NCBI RefSeq assembly: GCF_900128985.1
Contig: NZ_FQUC01000003.1
Location: forward strand, 1-64,000
Source of the DNA: Indolivaga macrotermitis
Lineage (GTDB): Bacteria > Bacteroidota > Bacteroidia > Bacteroidales > Dysgonomonadaceae
Reading direction: 5' to 3'
DNA: 64,000 nt
Shown here piece after piece: positions 17,125-25,100 of this stretch. The notes under the pieces were generated by a model, which saw only the letters and a program-made list of their open reading frames with translations, was not told the origin of the DNA and made no database searches. The position numbers and the translations under genes were made by a program. Within the stretch, counting starts at the first letter, position 1. The number at the start of each line of letters is the position of its first letter.

Positions 17125-17679
17125 TTAATTATTGTTTGTTGAAGCTTCTTCTTCTTTTAACTGTTCTACTCGTTCCCTTTTGCGTTGCTCCTGCTTCTCC
17201 TTATAATATTTGCAAAGGTGGCACGTGAGCGGAAGATAAAAGACCACCTGTTCTTTTTGTGTAGGAGAATCTTTATGATAACCCATGAGCTTATTGATAG
17301 CTTCCAAACAAGCAATCTTTATTCGCTCATCCTTTGTTCCATCCATAATTGCTTTATAGCGTCGAATTTGGTTGTGACGGGTTAGGTAATCATCATCCAG
17401 CTCAACATCTTCGATGGATTGAGTTGAGGAGGGTAAACTTTCATCTGAGGATGAGTTAACTCCTATCGTATTGAAGGTTAACTCCAACTCCTTTTCTGTC
17501 AGATATTCTGCAACATGAGGAGAGGTCTTTAATCGAGAAGCCTGAACTTTCATGCTGTCTCCTTTCGCTGTCGAATTCGGATGAAGAAGTCTATATGCTT
17601 TAGTAGCATCCCATCCAGCTAATACCAAATCGCAAAAAGCAAGCTCTTTGGTTGTTAATTTATTGTCTTTTTTAACCAT
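17125..17679 (-). CDS. Phage terminase small subunit-like protein
   Basis: Residues 8-66 follow the pattern of terminase small subunits: LTTKELAFCDLVLAGWDATKAYR, then ASRLKTSPHVAEYLTEKE, a DNA-binding helix-turn-helix arrangement. A later helix (RIKIACLEAINKLMGYH) also fits family members. In phages this protein picks the DNA to be packaged; in phage-inducible islands a satellite copy redirects packaging to the island. The C-terminus is highly charged and, at 184 residues, length is normal. No large subunit, portal or capsid gene is near, which fits a satellite rather than a prophage. Another DNA-binding role is possible. Confidence 0.62.
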   Translation of the reverse strand: MVKKDNKLTTKELAFCDLVLAGWDATKAYRLLHPNSTAKGDSMKVQASRLKTSPHVAEYLTEKELELTFNTIGVNSSSDESLPSSTQSIEDVELDDDYLTRHNQIRRYKAIMDGTKDERIKIACLEAINKLMGYHKDSPTQKEQVVFYLPLTCHLCKYYKEKQEQRKRERVEQLKEEEASTNNN

Positions 17680-17730
17680 ATTGAAAAGTTAAGTAATTTA
17701 TAATATGAATGTTATTGTTGTTTTCTGTCT

Positions 17731-17808
17731 GTGGTAATCTGGTTAAAACCTAACCACGAGTACCTGTGTGTATGTGGTATGGTATATCTGAGATATACCT
17801 ACTACCAC
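17731..17808. repeat. GTGGTA/TACCAC repeats with a strong palindrome (origin candidate)
   Basis: GGTATATC (17781-17788) and GATATACC (17792-17799) form an 8-bp stem with a 3-base loop, extended by GTGGTA (17774-17779)/TACCAC (17803-17808). GTGGTA also occurs at 17731-17736 and TACCAC again just after the palindrome. It lies between the RepA-like ATPase gene and the terminase-like gene. An iteron-type replication origin or an operator is plausible; a terminator for the ATPase transcript is the plain alternative. Confidence 0.45.
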
Positions 17809-17826
17809 GTACCACAATACCATATA

Positions 17827-18993
17827 CTAAAAATCAATTTTTATTTGTTCTGGAATTATAGAGTATTTATGCCTGTTACAGTTTGGTTTAGCTAAATTCT
17901 TAATCCACCCTTTCTTAAGATAATATTTGATAAATTCACGAGCAGGCTTATCGGAACACACAAATCGGATTTCAATTTTTTCCCCTAAATTTCCTTTTGT
18001 ATATATCGTATCCACAGATTGAAAAGTGTCTTTTAAAAACTGTATATGAGTTTTATCTTCGTAAGATGAAGGACTAATCTTAACTTTTTTAGTTTCTCCA
18101 TTCTTGCCTCCAGACTTAAGATTCTCAAAGTCTACTCTGTCCCCTGTTATATCAAAACACAAATTCTCATCCATTCTTAGCACATAACTAGCTACTTTCT
18201 CAGACTCTGCCAGATAGTTCGCCTTGACAATACAGAAATGCCGTAAGTTTGATTCAAAACTATCCTTGCGAAACTCAATAACGCATCTGGATTTGGCTTC
18301 TATAGCTTGACTTCCAATTACATTATTTTTACTTGGAGCTAGTTCTTCCGTACGTTTTCCTGTATGATGCAAGAAGCATACGGAGCATTCATATTTTATG
18401 GCAATATCCGAGAATGGTTGCAAGAACTGTCTGACTTGGTTGTTTTGGTTTAAATCTTTGGCTGTATATAAATCGCCAAAGGCATCTAAAACAATGAGGT
18501 CGACGGGAAGATCCTCTAATACAGAGCGTAAAATTTCTATGAGATTATCTGAATCTGTCGTGCATAAGAAATTTTTCAATTTGTCTTTTGGTACTTTTAA
18601 AGTCTGATTCTGCTTGCGTACTAAAAAAGCAATAGACATTTTATCATCCTCAGTTGAGATATACAAAGCTCTTCCATGTTTGCCATTGAATTGATTTCCT
18701 AAAAAATCTATTTGTCCTGCCACAGATAAAGCTAATTGACGTAAAATCATACTTTTTCCTGTATCACTAGCCCCGACCAAGAACCAAAGCCCAACCATCG
18801 GAAATAATCCAAACAATTTTGAGATTTCCTCTATTTGCATATCTATCAGCTGACTCCCATCTGTAATACAAGGTGGTAATTTTAGCTCTATATTCGCATC
18901 CAGAGAAGCAGATTCCGTTTTTTCGTTGTTAACAACAACTTGCGGTTTATAGTCCCCACCATTTTGAGAGGACTGCATAGGATTCTTCTCCAT
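17827..18993 (-). CDS. RepA-like hexameric helicase-type ATPase (AAA_25)
   Basis: This 388-residue protein contains a RecA-fold ATPase: Walker A GASDTGKS at residues 74-81 with K80, a Walker B-like LIVLDAFGDLY, and a sensor region CSVCFLHHTGKRTEE. This combination marks the RepA/AAA_25 group of replicative helicases in plasmids and integrated elements, which unwind an origin for element replication. The C-terminal 100 residues look like a winged-helix DNA-binding part (FLKDTFQSVDTIYTKGNLGEKIEI). It starts one base after the HTH gene's stop. Palindromic repeats beyond its 3' end may be its target. Confidence 0.8.
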   Translation of the reverse strand: MEKNPMQSSQNGGDYKPQVVVNNEKTESASLDANIELKLPPCITDGSQLIDMQIEEISKLFGLFPMVGLWFLVGASDTGKSMILRQLALSVAGQIDFLGNQFNGKHGRALYISTEDDKMSIAFLVRKQNQTLKVPKDKLKNFLCTTDSDNLIEILRSVLEDLPVDLIVLDAFGDLYTAKDLNQNNQVRQFLQPFSDIAIKYECSVCFLHHTGKRTEELAPSKNNVIGSQAIEAKSRCVIEFRKDSFESNLRHFCIVKANYLAESEKVASYVLRMDENLCFDITGDRVDFENLKSGGKNGETKKVKISPSSYEDKTHIQFLKDTFQSVDTIYTKGNLGEKIEIRFVCSDKPAREFIKYYLKKGWIKNLAKPNCNRHKYSIIPEQIKIDF

Positions 18994-18994
18994 A

Positions 18995-19288
18995 TCAAGC
19001 TTTTTTCGAATGTTTGTACTTACCTGTCTTTTTTTCTACTACCGCTAGGTCTACTTCTTTACTGAGAAACAGAGTTCTATCCGAAATTTTATAGGCTTTC
19101 AGACGTCCATCATTTACCCAATTATTTATAGTTTGGGGTGTGACATAGAACTTAGCACATAAATGCTCTATTGTTAGATATTTTTTATTATCTTCTTTCT
19201 GTAAATCTGCTATCGCCACAGTCACAGCATCAGATATCATCTGTTTTAGATTATCTGGAGACATTTGAATCAAAATACTATTAGTCAT
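18995..19288 (-). CDS. Small helix-turn-helix protein, excisionase-like
   Basis: This 97-residue protein has an N-terminal helix and then a MerR/excisionase-type winged helix: YLTIEHLCAKFYVTPQTINNWVNDGRLKAYKISDRTLFLSKEVD. Proteins of this size beside an integrase and a RepA-like ATPase in Bacteroidales elements bind DNA to direct excision or to regulate the early genes, comparable to AlpA in phage-inducible islands. It is separated by one base from the ATPase gene and by over 400 bases from the next gene upstream, so it probably heads the ATPase transcript. Confidence 0.78.
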   Translation of the reverse strand: MTNSILIQMSPDNLKQMISDAVTVAIADLQKEDNKKYLTIEHLCAKFYVTPQTINNWVNDGRLKAYKISDRTLFLSKEVDLAVVEKKTGKYKHSKKA

Positions 19289-19701
19289 GCTTTTAAAATA
19301 AAAAATTTAACAAAAGGAGCTGCAGCAACCTTGAAATTGATTCAAAAGTATAATTCCTGTGATTTTTTAGAGAAGCTTAAAATATAGCTATAGTAGGATA
19401 TTATAACCTGCTGATTATCAGTTAATATTTCAATTGATTTTATATTTGATTAAAAAAGAAGTAAACATTTGTGATTAAGAAGTTATATAGTATTCGAAAT
19501 TATCTATTGCATTATTGCTAGATATTAAAAACAAAAAGAAGCGTTCGTATTAAGCTGATGTTCAGCGATATAATAAGTATTTCGTTAGACATTCCATTTT
19601 TTAAATAGTTGCTAATTGTAGTGTAGCAAAAGCTTATACATAAAAACACCCCCACTACAAAGTATGTAATAGGGGCGGTGTAAGGGTAGTATTGGTATTG
19701 A
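19289..19701. other. 413-base gap in the element; possible promoter
   Basis: This AT-rich stretch separates the integrase pair from the HTH-ATPase genes. On the minus strand TACTTTTG at 19343-19350 fits a TAnnTTTG box and would drive the HTH gene, with an AGGAG-free leader of about 55 bases; no -33 partner is clear. The terminator at 19643-19682 ends the upstream genes. No coding frame of note is seen in the remainder. Confidence 0.45.
19643..19682 (-). terminator. Terminator of the integrase operon
   Basis: On the minus strand ACACC-G-CCC pairs with GGG-GGTGT (one bulged G), followed by five Ts. It begins 20 bases past the stop of the 226-residue gene downstream of the integrase. Confidence 0.65.
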
Positions 19702-20382
19702 CTAAACTAACTCCATTTGATATATCTCATTTTGAGCATTTCGATAATCAATTAACATTTCAATGCAATCAATCAAATCCAGATTTAGATTTTTATATTT
19801 TTGAATTATTACAGAGTCAATAATGGTTAAAATCCATTCTGAAACTTCCTCTTTTTTCTTGTCCTTGAAATGTGTTTCATGTTCCATAAATTTGAATAAG
19901 GGAACTAAAGATTCTAATAGCTTCTTTCTGAAACTATTTCTATTCTTTCCTACTTTGGATTTTTCTTTGCTAGCCCGTTCTTTGATTATAGGTTGTATGG
20001 CTTCTAATATCTCTCGTAAGGTATGTCTATCTTTAATTCTCGTAGATTCTTTATTTTCATCATCTTTACCCAAAGAAAACGATATATGAAACAGGAGGTT
20101 ATCTTTTCTTGTTAACTCCTTATACAACTGGTCTGCTTCAAATCTAGCCTCCCTATCTCTTTTTGCATTATTGGGGTCGGCTTTCTGATTAAGATAGAGA
20201 GCGTATGACATAGTATAACCGAAAAAGGTTAAAATAATATCCTTCTGTTCCTCAGTGAATTCTGCAAGAAAGCCTTTAAATTCATCTATATTGTTATTCG
20301 AGAATTCAGTAAATGCAAAATTAGCTATATCTCTATAACGAGAGAAGCCATATTTATTCGGGATTGCATATTTATTTATCAT
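19702..20382 (-). CDS. Unknown protein downstream of the integrase, 226 residues
   Basis: The protein is not recognised. It is charged and mostly helical, rich in Lys and Glu, with no signal or membrane segment. It begins 12 bases after the integrase stop and a terminator follows its end, so the two form one transcript. Such a partner might adjust integration or excision, but there is no motif to support a specific role. Confidence 0.7.
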   Translation of the reverse strand: MINKYAIPNKYGFSRYRDIANFAFTEFSNNNIDEFKGFLAEFTEEQKDIILTFFGYTMSYALYLNQKADPNNAKRDREARFEADQLYKELTRKDNLLFHISFSLGKDDENKESTRIKDRHTLREILEAIQPIIKERASKEKSKVGKNRNSFRKKLLESLVPLFKFMEHETHFKDKKKEEVSEWILTIIDSVIIQKYKNLNLDLIDCIEMLIDYRNAQNEIYQMELV

Positions 20383-20394
20383 AATAGATTTTTC

Positions 20395-21756
20395 TTATCC
20401 AATTTTCATTTGTACACGTTGAAAATATCCATTGTCTGCAAGCATTGCTTTTTCTTTATTGTTTAATTTGAGGTAAGTTTTTAGTTGTTCCTCACTCTCA
20501 TGTCCAGATATGGCTATTATTTCTGACAATTTACATCCTGCTTGTTGCATATTTGTACACAATGAACGACGGCAACTATGAGTTTTAACCATATCGCAGA
20601 ATCGTTTAGATATTTTAGCCTTCATGCCAGCTTTATTTTGATTTATTTGAACTATCTCTGTAAACTCAGCCTTTTCGCATATTTTCTTTATATAATCATT
20701 AATCTTCTGGTCATAAGTCTTAGGTAAAGTGCCATTGTATTTATTCAATATCTCTTTAACCCTCCAATCTAAAGGTATATATACGGTCTTATCCGTTTTC
20801 TCTTGACATAATTCAACATATTCTAGTCCATTGGATAACTTTGTAATCATGCTAGAATTAATTCGCTTATAATCACTCACACGCTGTCCTGTTAAGCATC
20901 CGACAACAAAAACATCCCTTACCTTCTCCCATGCAAGATTATCGGATAAATCCATATTATAAAGTATTTCAATTCTTTCTTGAGTTAAGTAAACATTGTC
21001 TACTTCTTCATAATTAGCGACAAAATCAGAGTTTTCTATCTCCCTATTGTTATGGAGCTTCATATCTTTAGCTGCATACATGACAGTCTTTAATATTTTA
21101 ATCATACGCCCTACAGTATTCGCAGCGTATTTTCTATCGAAGATCAAATAGTTTTTAAAGTCTCCATGAAAATCCATAGTGATATCTTCAAAATCTATCA
21201 CTTTATTTCTGTCATTTTGATAGTCGTTTAGCCGATTTCTAAAACCCTTAATGCTTTTAACTGTACCTTCACTTACTTTTTTATTCGAGCGTTTCTTCAA
21301 CCTTTTACCTGTTTCGAGGTCGTTAATATACTGTTCTATAAATTTATTTAGAGTTATTGGTTTTTCTATTACTTTAGGTTTTAATTCTAGGTAATAAGCA
21401 TTTATAACTTCTTGTAACCATTCGCTAGTATAATCTCCAGAATGGCTGTTAAAAGCTTGAACAATGGAGTCTTTCAGTCCTCGAATTACTTTGTTGGTTT
21501 CTTGTATTAAATCATTGCTTTTATCTGTTTCTTCCACTAACTCATTTCTCTCTTCAATAGAAAGACCTTTGGTGTCTTTACTCGTTAGATATTTTAAATC
21601 CAACTCTTCTTTTTTGAGATTCCATGACTTAATTCTTATCGTAGTCTCAGTGACTCCATAGAGAGCTTTTTTCGCATCAATATTATATCTAACTCGAAGT
21701 ATTGCAAATTCCGCATCTTTTTTGCTAGTTCTGTAGGTTAATTTTAATGTTGCCAT
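20395..21756 (-). CDS. Tyrosine site-specific recombinase (integrase)
   Basis: This 453-residue enzyme joins and cuts the element at the tRNA-Cys att sites. The catalytic set is complete: R292 in LTGQRVSDY, H393 and R396 in HSCRR, H in ISGHES, and the nucleophile Y428 in LKTYLKL. The N-terminal part (about 1-110) is an arm-binding region and 140-240 is the SAM-like core-binding domain, the layout of Bacteroidetes transposon and phage integrases. It reads inward from the right end; the minus-strand box TATCTTTG at 21779-21786 may be its -7 element. The predicted arm site at 21801-21821 lies right behind it, so integrase binding could repress its own promoter. Confidence 0.94.
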   Translation of the reverse strand: MATLKLTYRTSKKDAEFAILRVRYNIDAKKALYGVTETTIRIKSWNLKKEELDLKYLTSKDTKGLSIEERNELVEETDKSNDLIQETNKVIRGLKDSIVQAFNSHSGDYTSEWLQEVINAYYLELKPKVIEKPITLNKFIEQYINDLETGKRLKKRSNKKVSEGTVKSIKGFRNRLNDYQNDRNKVIDFEDITMDFHGDFKNYLIFDRKYAANTVGRMIKILKTVMYAAKDMKLHNNREIENSDFVANYEEVDNVYLTQERIEILYNMDLSDNLAWEKVRDVFVVGCLTGQRVSDYKRINSSMITKLSNGLEYVELCQEKTDKTVYIPLDWRVKEILNKYNGTLPKTYDQKINDYIKKICEKAEFTEIVQINQNKAGMKAKISKRFCDMVKTHSCRRSLCTNMQQAGCKLSEIIAISGHESEEQLKTYLKLNNKEKAMLADNGYFQRVQMKIG

Positions 21757-21800
21757 AACTTTATTTTATCTCTTTATACAAAGATAAAGTTATTTTTTAG

Positions 21801-21821
21801 TTGCACGGTATTTGCACGGTA
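21801..21821 (+). repeat. Right arm-type integrase site (predicted)
   Basis: TTGCACGGTATT followed by TGCACGGTA differs from the left copy at 8260-8280 in two of 21 bases. It lies 116 bases inside attR and overlaps the upstream part of the presumed integrase promoter. Confidence 0.65.
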
Positions 21822-21937
21822 AATGTTTTAATTAAACAAGTTAAATTTTATATCAACAACAATAAAATATTGGTAATTAACATACTTATAACATATTCTT
21901 AACTAATCAAAACTATACAAATATTAATTTTGAGGTT

Positions 21938-21951
21938 CGCCAGGAACCTCA
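21938..21951 (+). repeat. attR core
   Basis: CGCCAGGAACCTCA matches attL exactly. The copy is embedded in a 19-base inverted repeat, GAGGTTC (21932-21938) and GAACCTC (21944-21950) around 5 bases. To its left the sequence is no longer tRNA, so this is the element-chromosome junction. Confidence 0.85.
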
Positions 21952-21963
21952 AATGCATGTTTA

Positions 21964-21998
21964 AAAACCTTGTAAGTTGCTATCTTACAAGGTTTTTT
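21964..21998 (+). terminator. Chromosomal terminator displaced from tRNA-Cys
   Basis: AAAACCTTGTAAG and CTTACAAGGTTTT form a 13-bp stem with a 7-base loop and a T-run. It stands just outside attR with no rightward gene before it. Before integration it would have directly followed tRNA-Cys, so it is most simply the original terminator of that transcript. Confidence 0.75.
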
Positions 21999-22131
21999 TT
22001 ATACCCAAAGTGGTGACCACTTCAGTATATGATGCGTTAATTAGAATAGAATCTGCTTCGCTGGATGTGCTCAATACTTCACATCAATAATAGTCAGGAA
22101 TATAACTTAATTTTTAATTCGTAACTGCTCC

Positions 22132-25100
22132 TTATTTTCCATTATTCTGTTTCTCAAATTCTTTCGGAGTCATCCCATACTGGCTCTGAAACAACTTAAT
22201 AAAATATGAAGGAGAGTTAATTCCTATCAGATAACAGATTTCACTTACCCTGTATTTTCCCTCCTGTATCAGCCGGACGGACTCCTGCAGGCGGACCAGT
22301 CGTATAAAGTCGGTCGGAGTTGTGTCGGTTATAGTTTTTAACTTCCTGTGTAAGCTCGACCGGCTCATGTGGATAGCATCCGCAAGACCTTCTACATTAA
22401 AATCCGAATCAGATATATTCTTATTTATGATTTCTATCATGTTATTTAAGAATTGCTCATCCGCCCTATTCATTCCCGATTGCTGTACCGGCAAAAATGG
22501 CTTTCGGAGGAAGAGTTCTCTTTCGCGTCGTCTATTATTCATCAGCGATATTAATAAGGTCTGCAGATATTGAAAAGAAAAAGGTTTTTCTACATAAGCA
22601 TCCGCACCAATTTCCAATCCTTTTATTTTGCTGCTCAGGTCGTTTTTAGCAGTAAGTAGAATTACTATTATATGGCTGTATTCGATTTCCGTTTTTATCT
22701 TTCTGCACAATTCGAATCCGTCCATTTCGGGCATCATAATATCGCTGACTACTATGTCTATGCTCTTTAGTTTCAGTACTTCCAATGCTTCTATTCCGTT
22801 CTTTGCTTTTTCTATCACATAGTTTTCATTTAGTTTTTCAGCAATGAAGTTTAGCATATCAGGATTATCTTCTACCACAAGAATTGTTTCAGCTTGTTTT
22901 TTCTTTCCCGGTTCTTCCTCATGTTCAACGATGTAGTCGGAAGGTTTAGGTATATCCTGCTCTTCTTCGGCAGGAATATGCGACAACGGAATTTTCAGGA
23001 TAAAATCATTACTTTCCACTGCCGAAGAATAGAATAAATATCCATCATGCAATTCGGCTAACGATCTAGCCAGAGACAGACCTATTCCTGACCCTGTAGT
23101 TTTGCGATTTAGTGCCTCCATTTGAAAAAACGGCTCAAATATCTTTTCCTTCAGTTCTTCAGGTATCTGCTCGCCATCATTCGATACTTGTACCGTAAAA
23201 TAGGTACTATCCGCCACTACAGAAATTTCTATTTCCTGTTCGGAATATTTCATGGCATTTGACAATAGATTATTTATTATCTTGGTAATTCCATCTCTGT
23301 CTACCATCGCATAAATGGGTTCGTTGTCTACGGCCGATAGTTTCAAGCTTTTCTTTTCAAAAGAGGCCTGCTGCTGAAACCTGTCTGTAATTTCTTTCAC
23401 CAAAATGATCATATCTGTTTTGCGGAAGCTCAATAAAAATTTGTGACTGTTTACCTTCCTGAAATCCAGTAACTGATTAATGAGTTCCAAAAGGTTGTTC
23501 GTATTCTGTTTGATATACCGCAGATTTTTATTTACCTTTTCGTCCGGAATATCCATTTCAATGATGGATTCCAGTGGACCGCTTATCAGCGTAATAGGCG
23601 TACGGATTTCATGGGCAATGTTGGTAAAGAAATCCACCTTCGCTTCATAGAGCTCGCGCTCTTTCTCTATTTCAAACAGTTTTTGCCTTTCGGTATTCCT
23701 TTTCTGATATTTTTTCAATGAAAATTTGATCGATAAATACACTATCGTAACAAAGAGAATAAAATATATAAAATAGGCGATGTTTGAAGCCCACCATGGG
23801 GGTAATATAATAATCTCCAGCGAAGCTCCTTTTTCGTTCCACAAGCCATCGTTATTTGATCCCTTCACTCTGAATGTGTATTTACCCGGAGGCAGTTTAG
23901 CGTAAGACGCACTGTGGTTATTTTTAGTATATATCCATTCCGTATCTATATTTTCCATTTTGTAGGCATACATATTGGCTTGGGGGGCGGTATAACTGAG
24001 CGATACAAAATCAAGGATAATATTCGCCTGATTATATGGTAATTCTATTTTTTCGGTGTACAGAATACTCTTTTTCAGAGGCGAGTCTTCCATATCGGAA
24101 CCTATTTCCTTATTGAAGACAGACAACTTGGTAATATACACAGGGGGCATATATTTATTCTCTTGAAATTCATCCGGTTTAAAGGCTATCAAGCCCTCCA
24201 TACATCCGAAGTATAATTTCCCCGAGCTGCTCATCAACCCCGACTTATAGTTAAACTGATTGGATAATAAACCCTCATTCTGCGTGAATATTCTTACGGC
24301 CTTACTTTCTGGGTCGAATTGTACCAGCCCTGCATTGGTGCCGAACCAAAGGTTATGGTTTTTATCCTCCAGTATTTTGTATGCTACATCGTCGGGTAAT
24401 CCGTCTTTTATAGTGTAAGACACAAACCGCTTGTCTTTCTTATTGTACATGCAGATACCCCCGCGATCGGTCGAAAACCAGATTTGCCCTTTGTGATCTT
24501 CTGTTATGCTGCTGACGGAGTTGGAACTCAACCCATTCCTATCTTCAACTTTGTGATGAACGATAATGTCTTGTTGCTGGTCGTACTGAAAAATTCCATT
24601 ATTAAGAGTTGCTACCCATATAGTTCCTCCCGAATCTTCCATAATGTCGAACATGTAGCTTGGCTCAAATTTTGTTATCTGTTTGAACTTCATACTGCCT
24701 TTGTCAGCCACAAAGATACCCCAGGCATTACCCAGCCAGATTTTTTCGTTATGGTCTTCGCATAGGGCATATACGCTTTCTTCGTTCAGCCCCATGTCGA
24801 GGGACGAATAGTGTTGTACTCTATTCTGTGGCATATGAATTATGTCCAGCCCGTTCTTGAAGAATCCCGCCCAAATATTGAAATCCTGCACCAACAGGGC
24901 AAGAGCTTTATTGTAAGACAGATTATTTACCATACTGAACTTTTGTGTCTTCGGGTCGAAAGTGGATATACCGCTATCTTCTGTTCCTACCCATATTGTC
25001 CCGTTTTTATCCTCTTTTATTTCTCTTATCCGTTTCGAGTGGAGTGATCCTGATTCGCTGGTCGGAAAATATTTTTCAAACTTATTATTCCCGGTGGGGA

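Larger units (their letters stand above)
8168..21951. mobile_element. 13.8 kb integrated element in tRNA-Cys (phage-satellite-like, defence cargo)
   Basis: The element is bounded by a 14-base direct repeat (CGCCAGGAACCTCA at 8168-8181 and 21938-21951), the left copy inside the tRNA 3' end. A tyrosine integrase reads inward from the right end. Matching 21-base arm repeats lie at 8260-8280 and 21801-21821. Gene content: integrase, HTH protein, RepA-like ATPase, terminase-small-subunit-like protein, unknown genes, a lipoprotein, and a restriction-modification cluster. No relaxase, type IV secretion or capsid gene is seen. An integrative mobilisable element using an unrecognised relaxase is the main alternative to a phage satellite. 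Confidence 0.88.

Noticed and set aside
8168-21951. Integrative conjugative element
   Set aside because: No relaxase, coupling protein or Tra gene is recognisable and 13.8 kb is too short for one; a mobilisable element remains possible.
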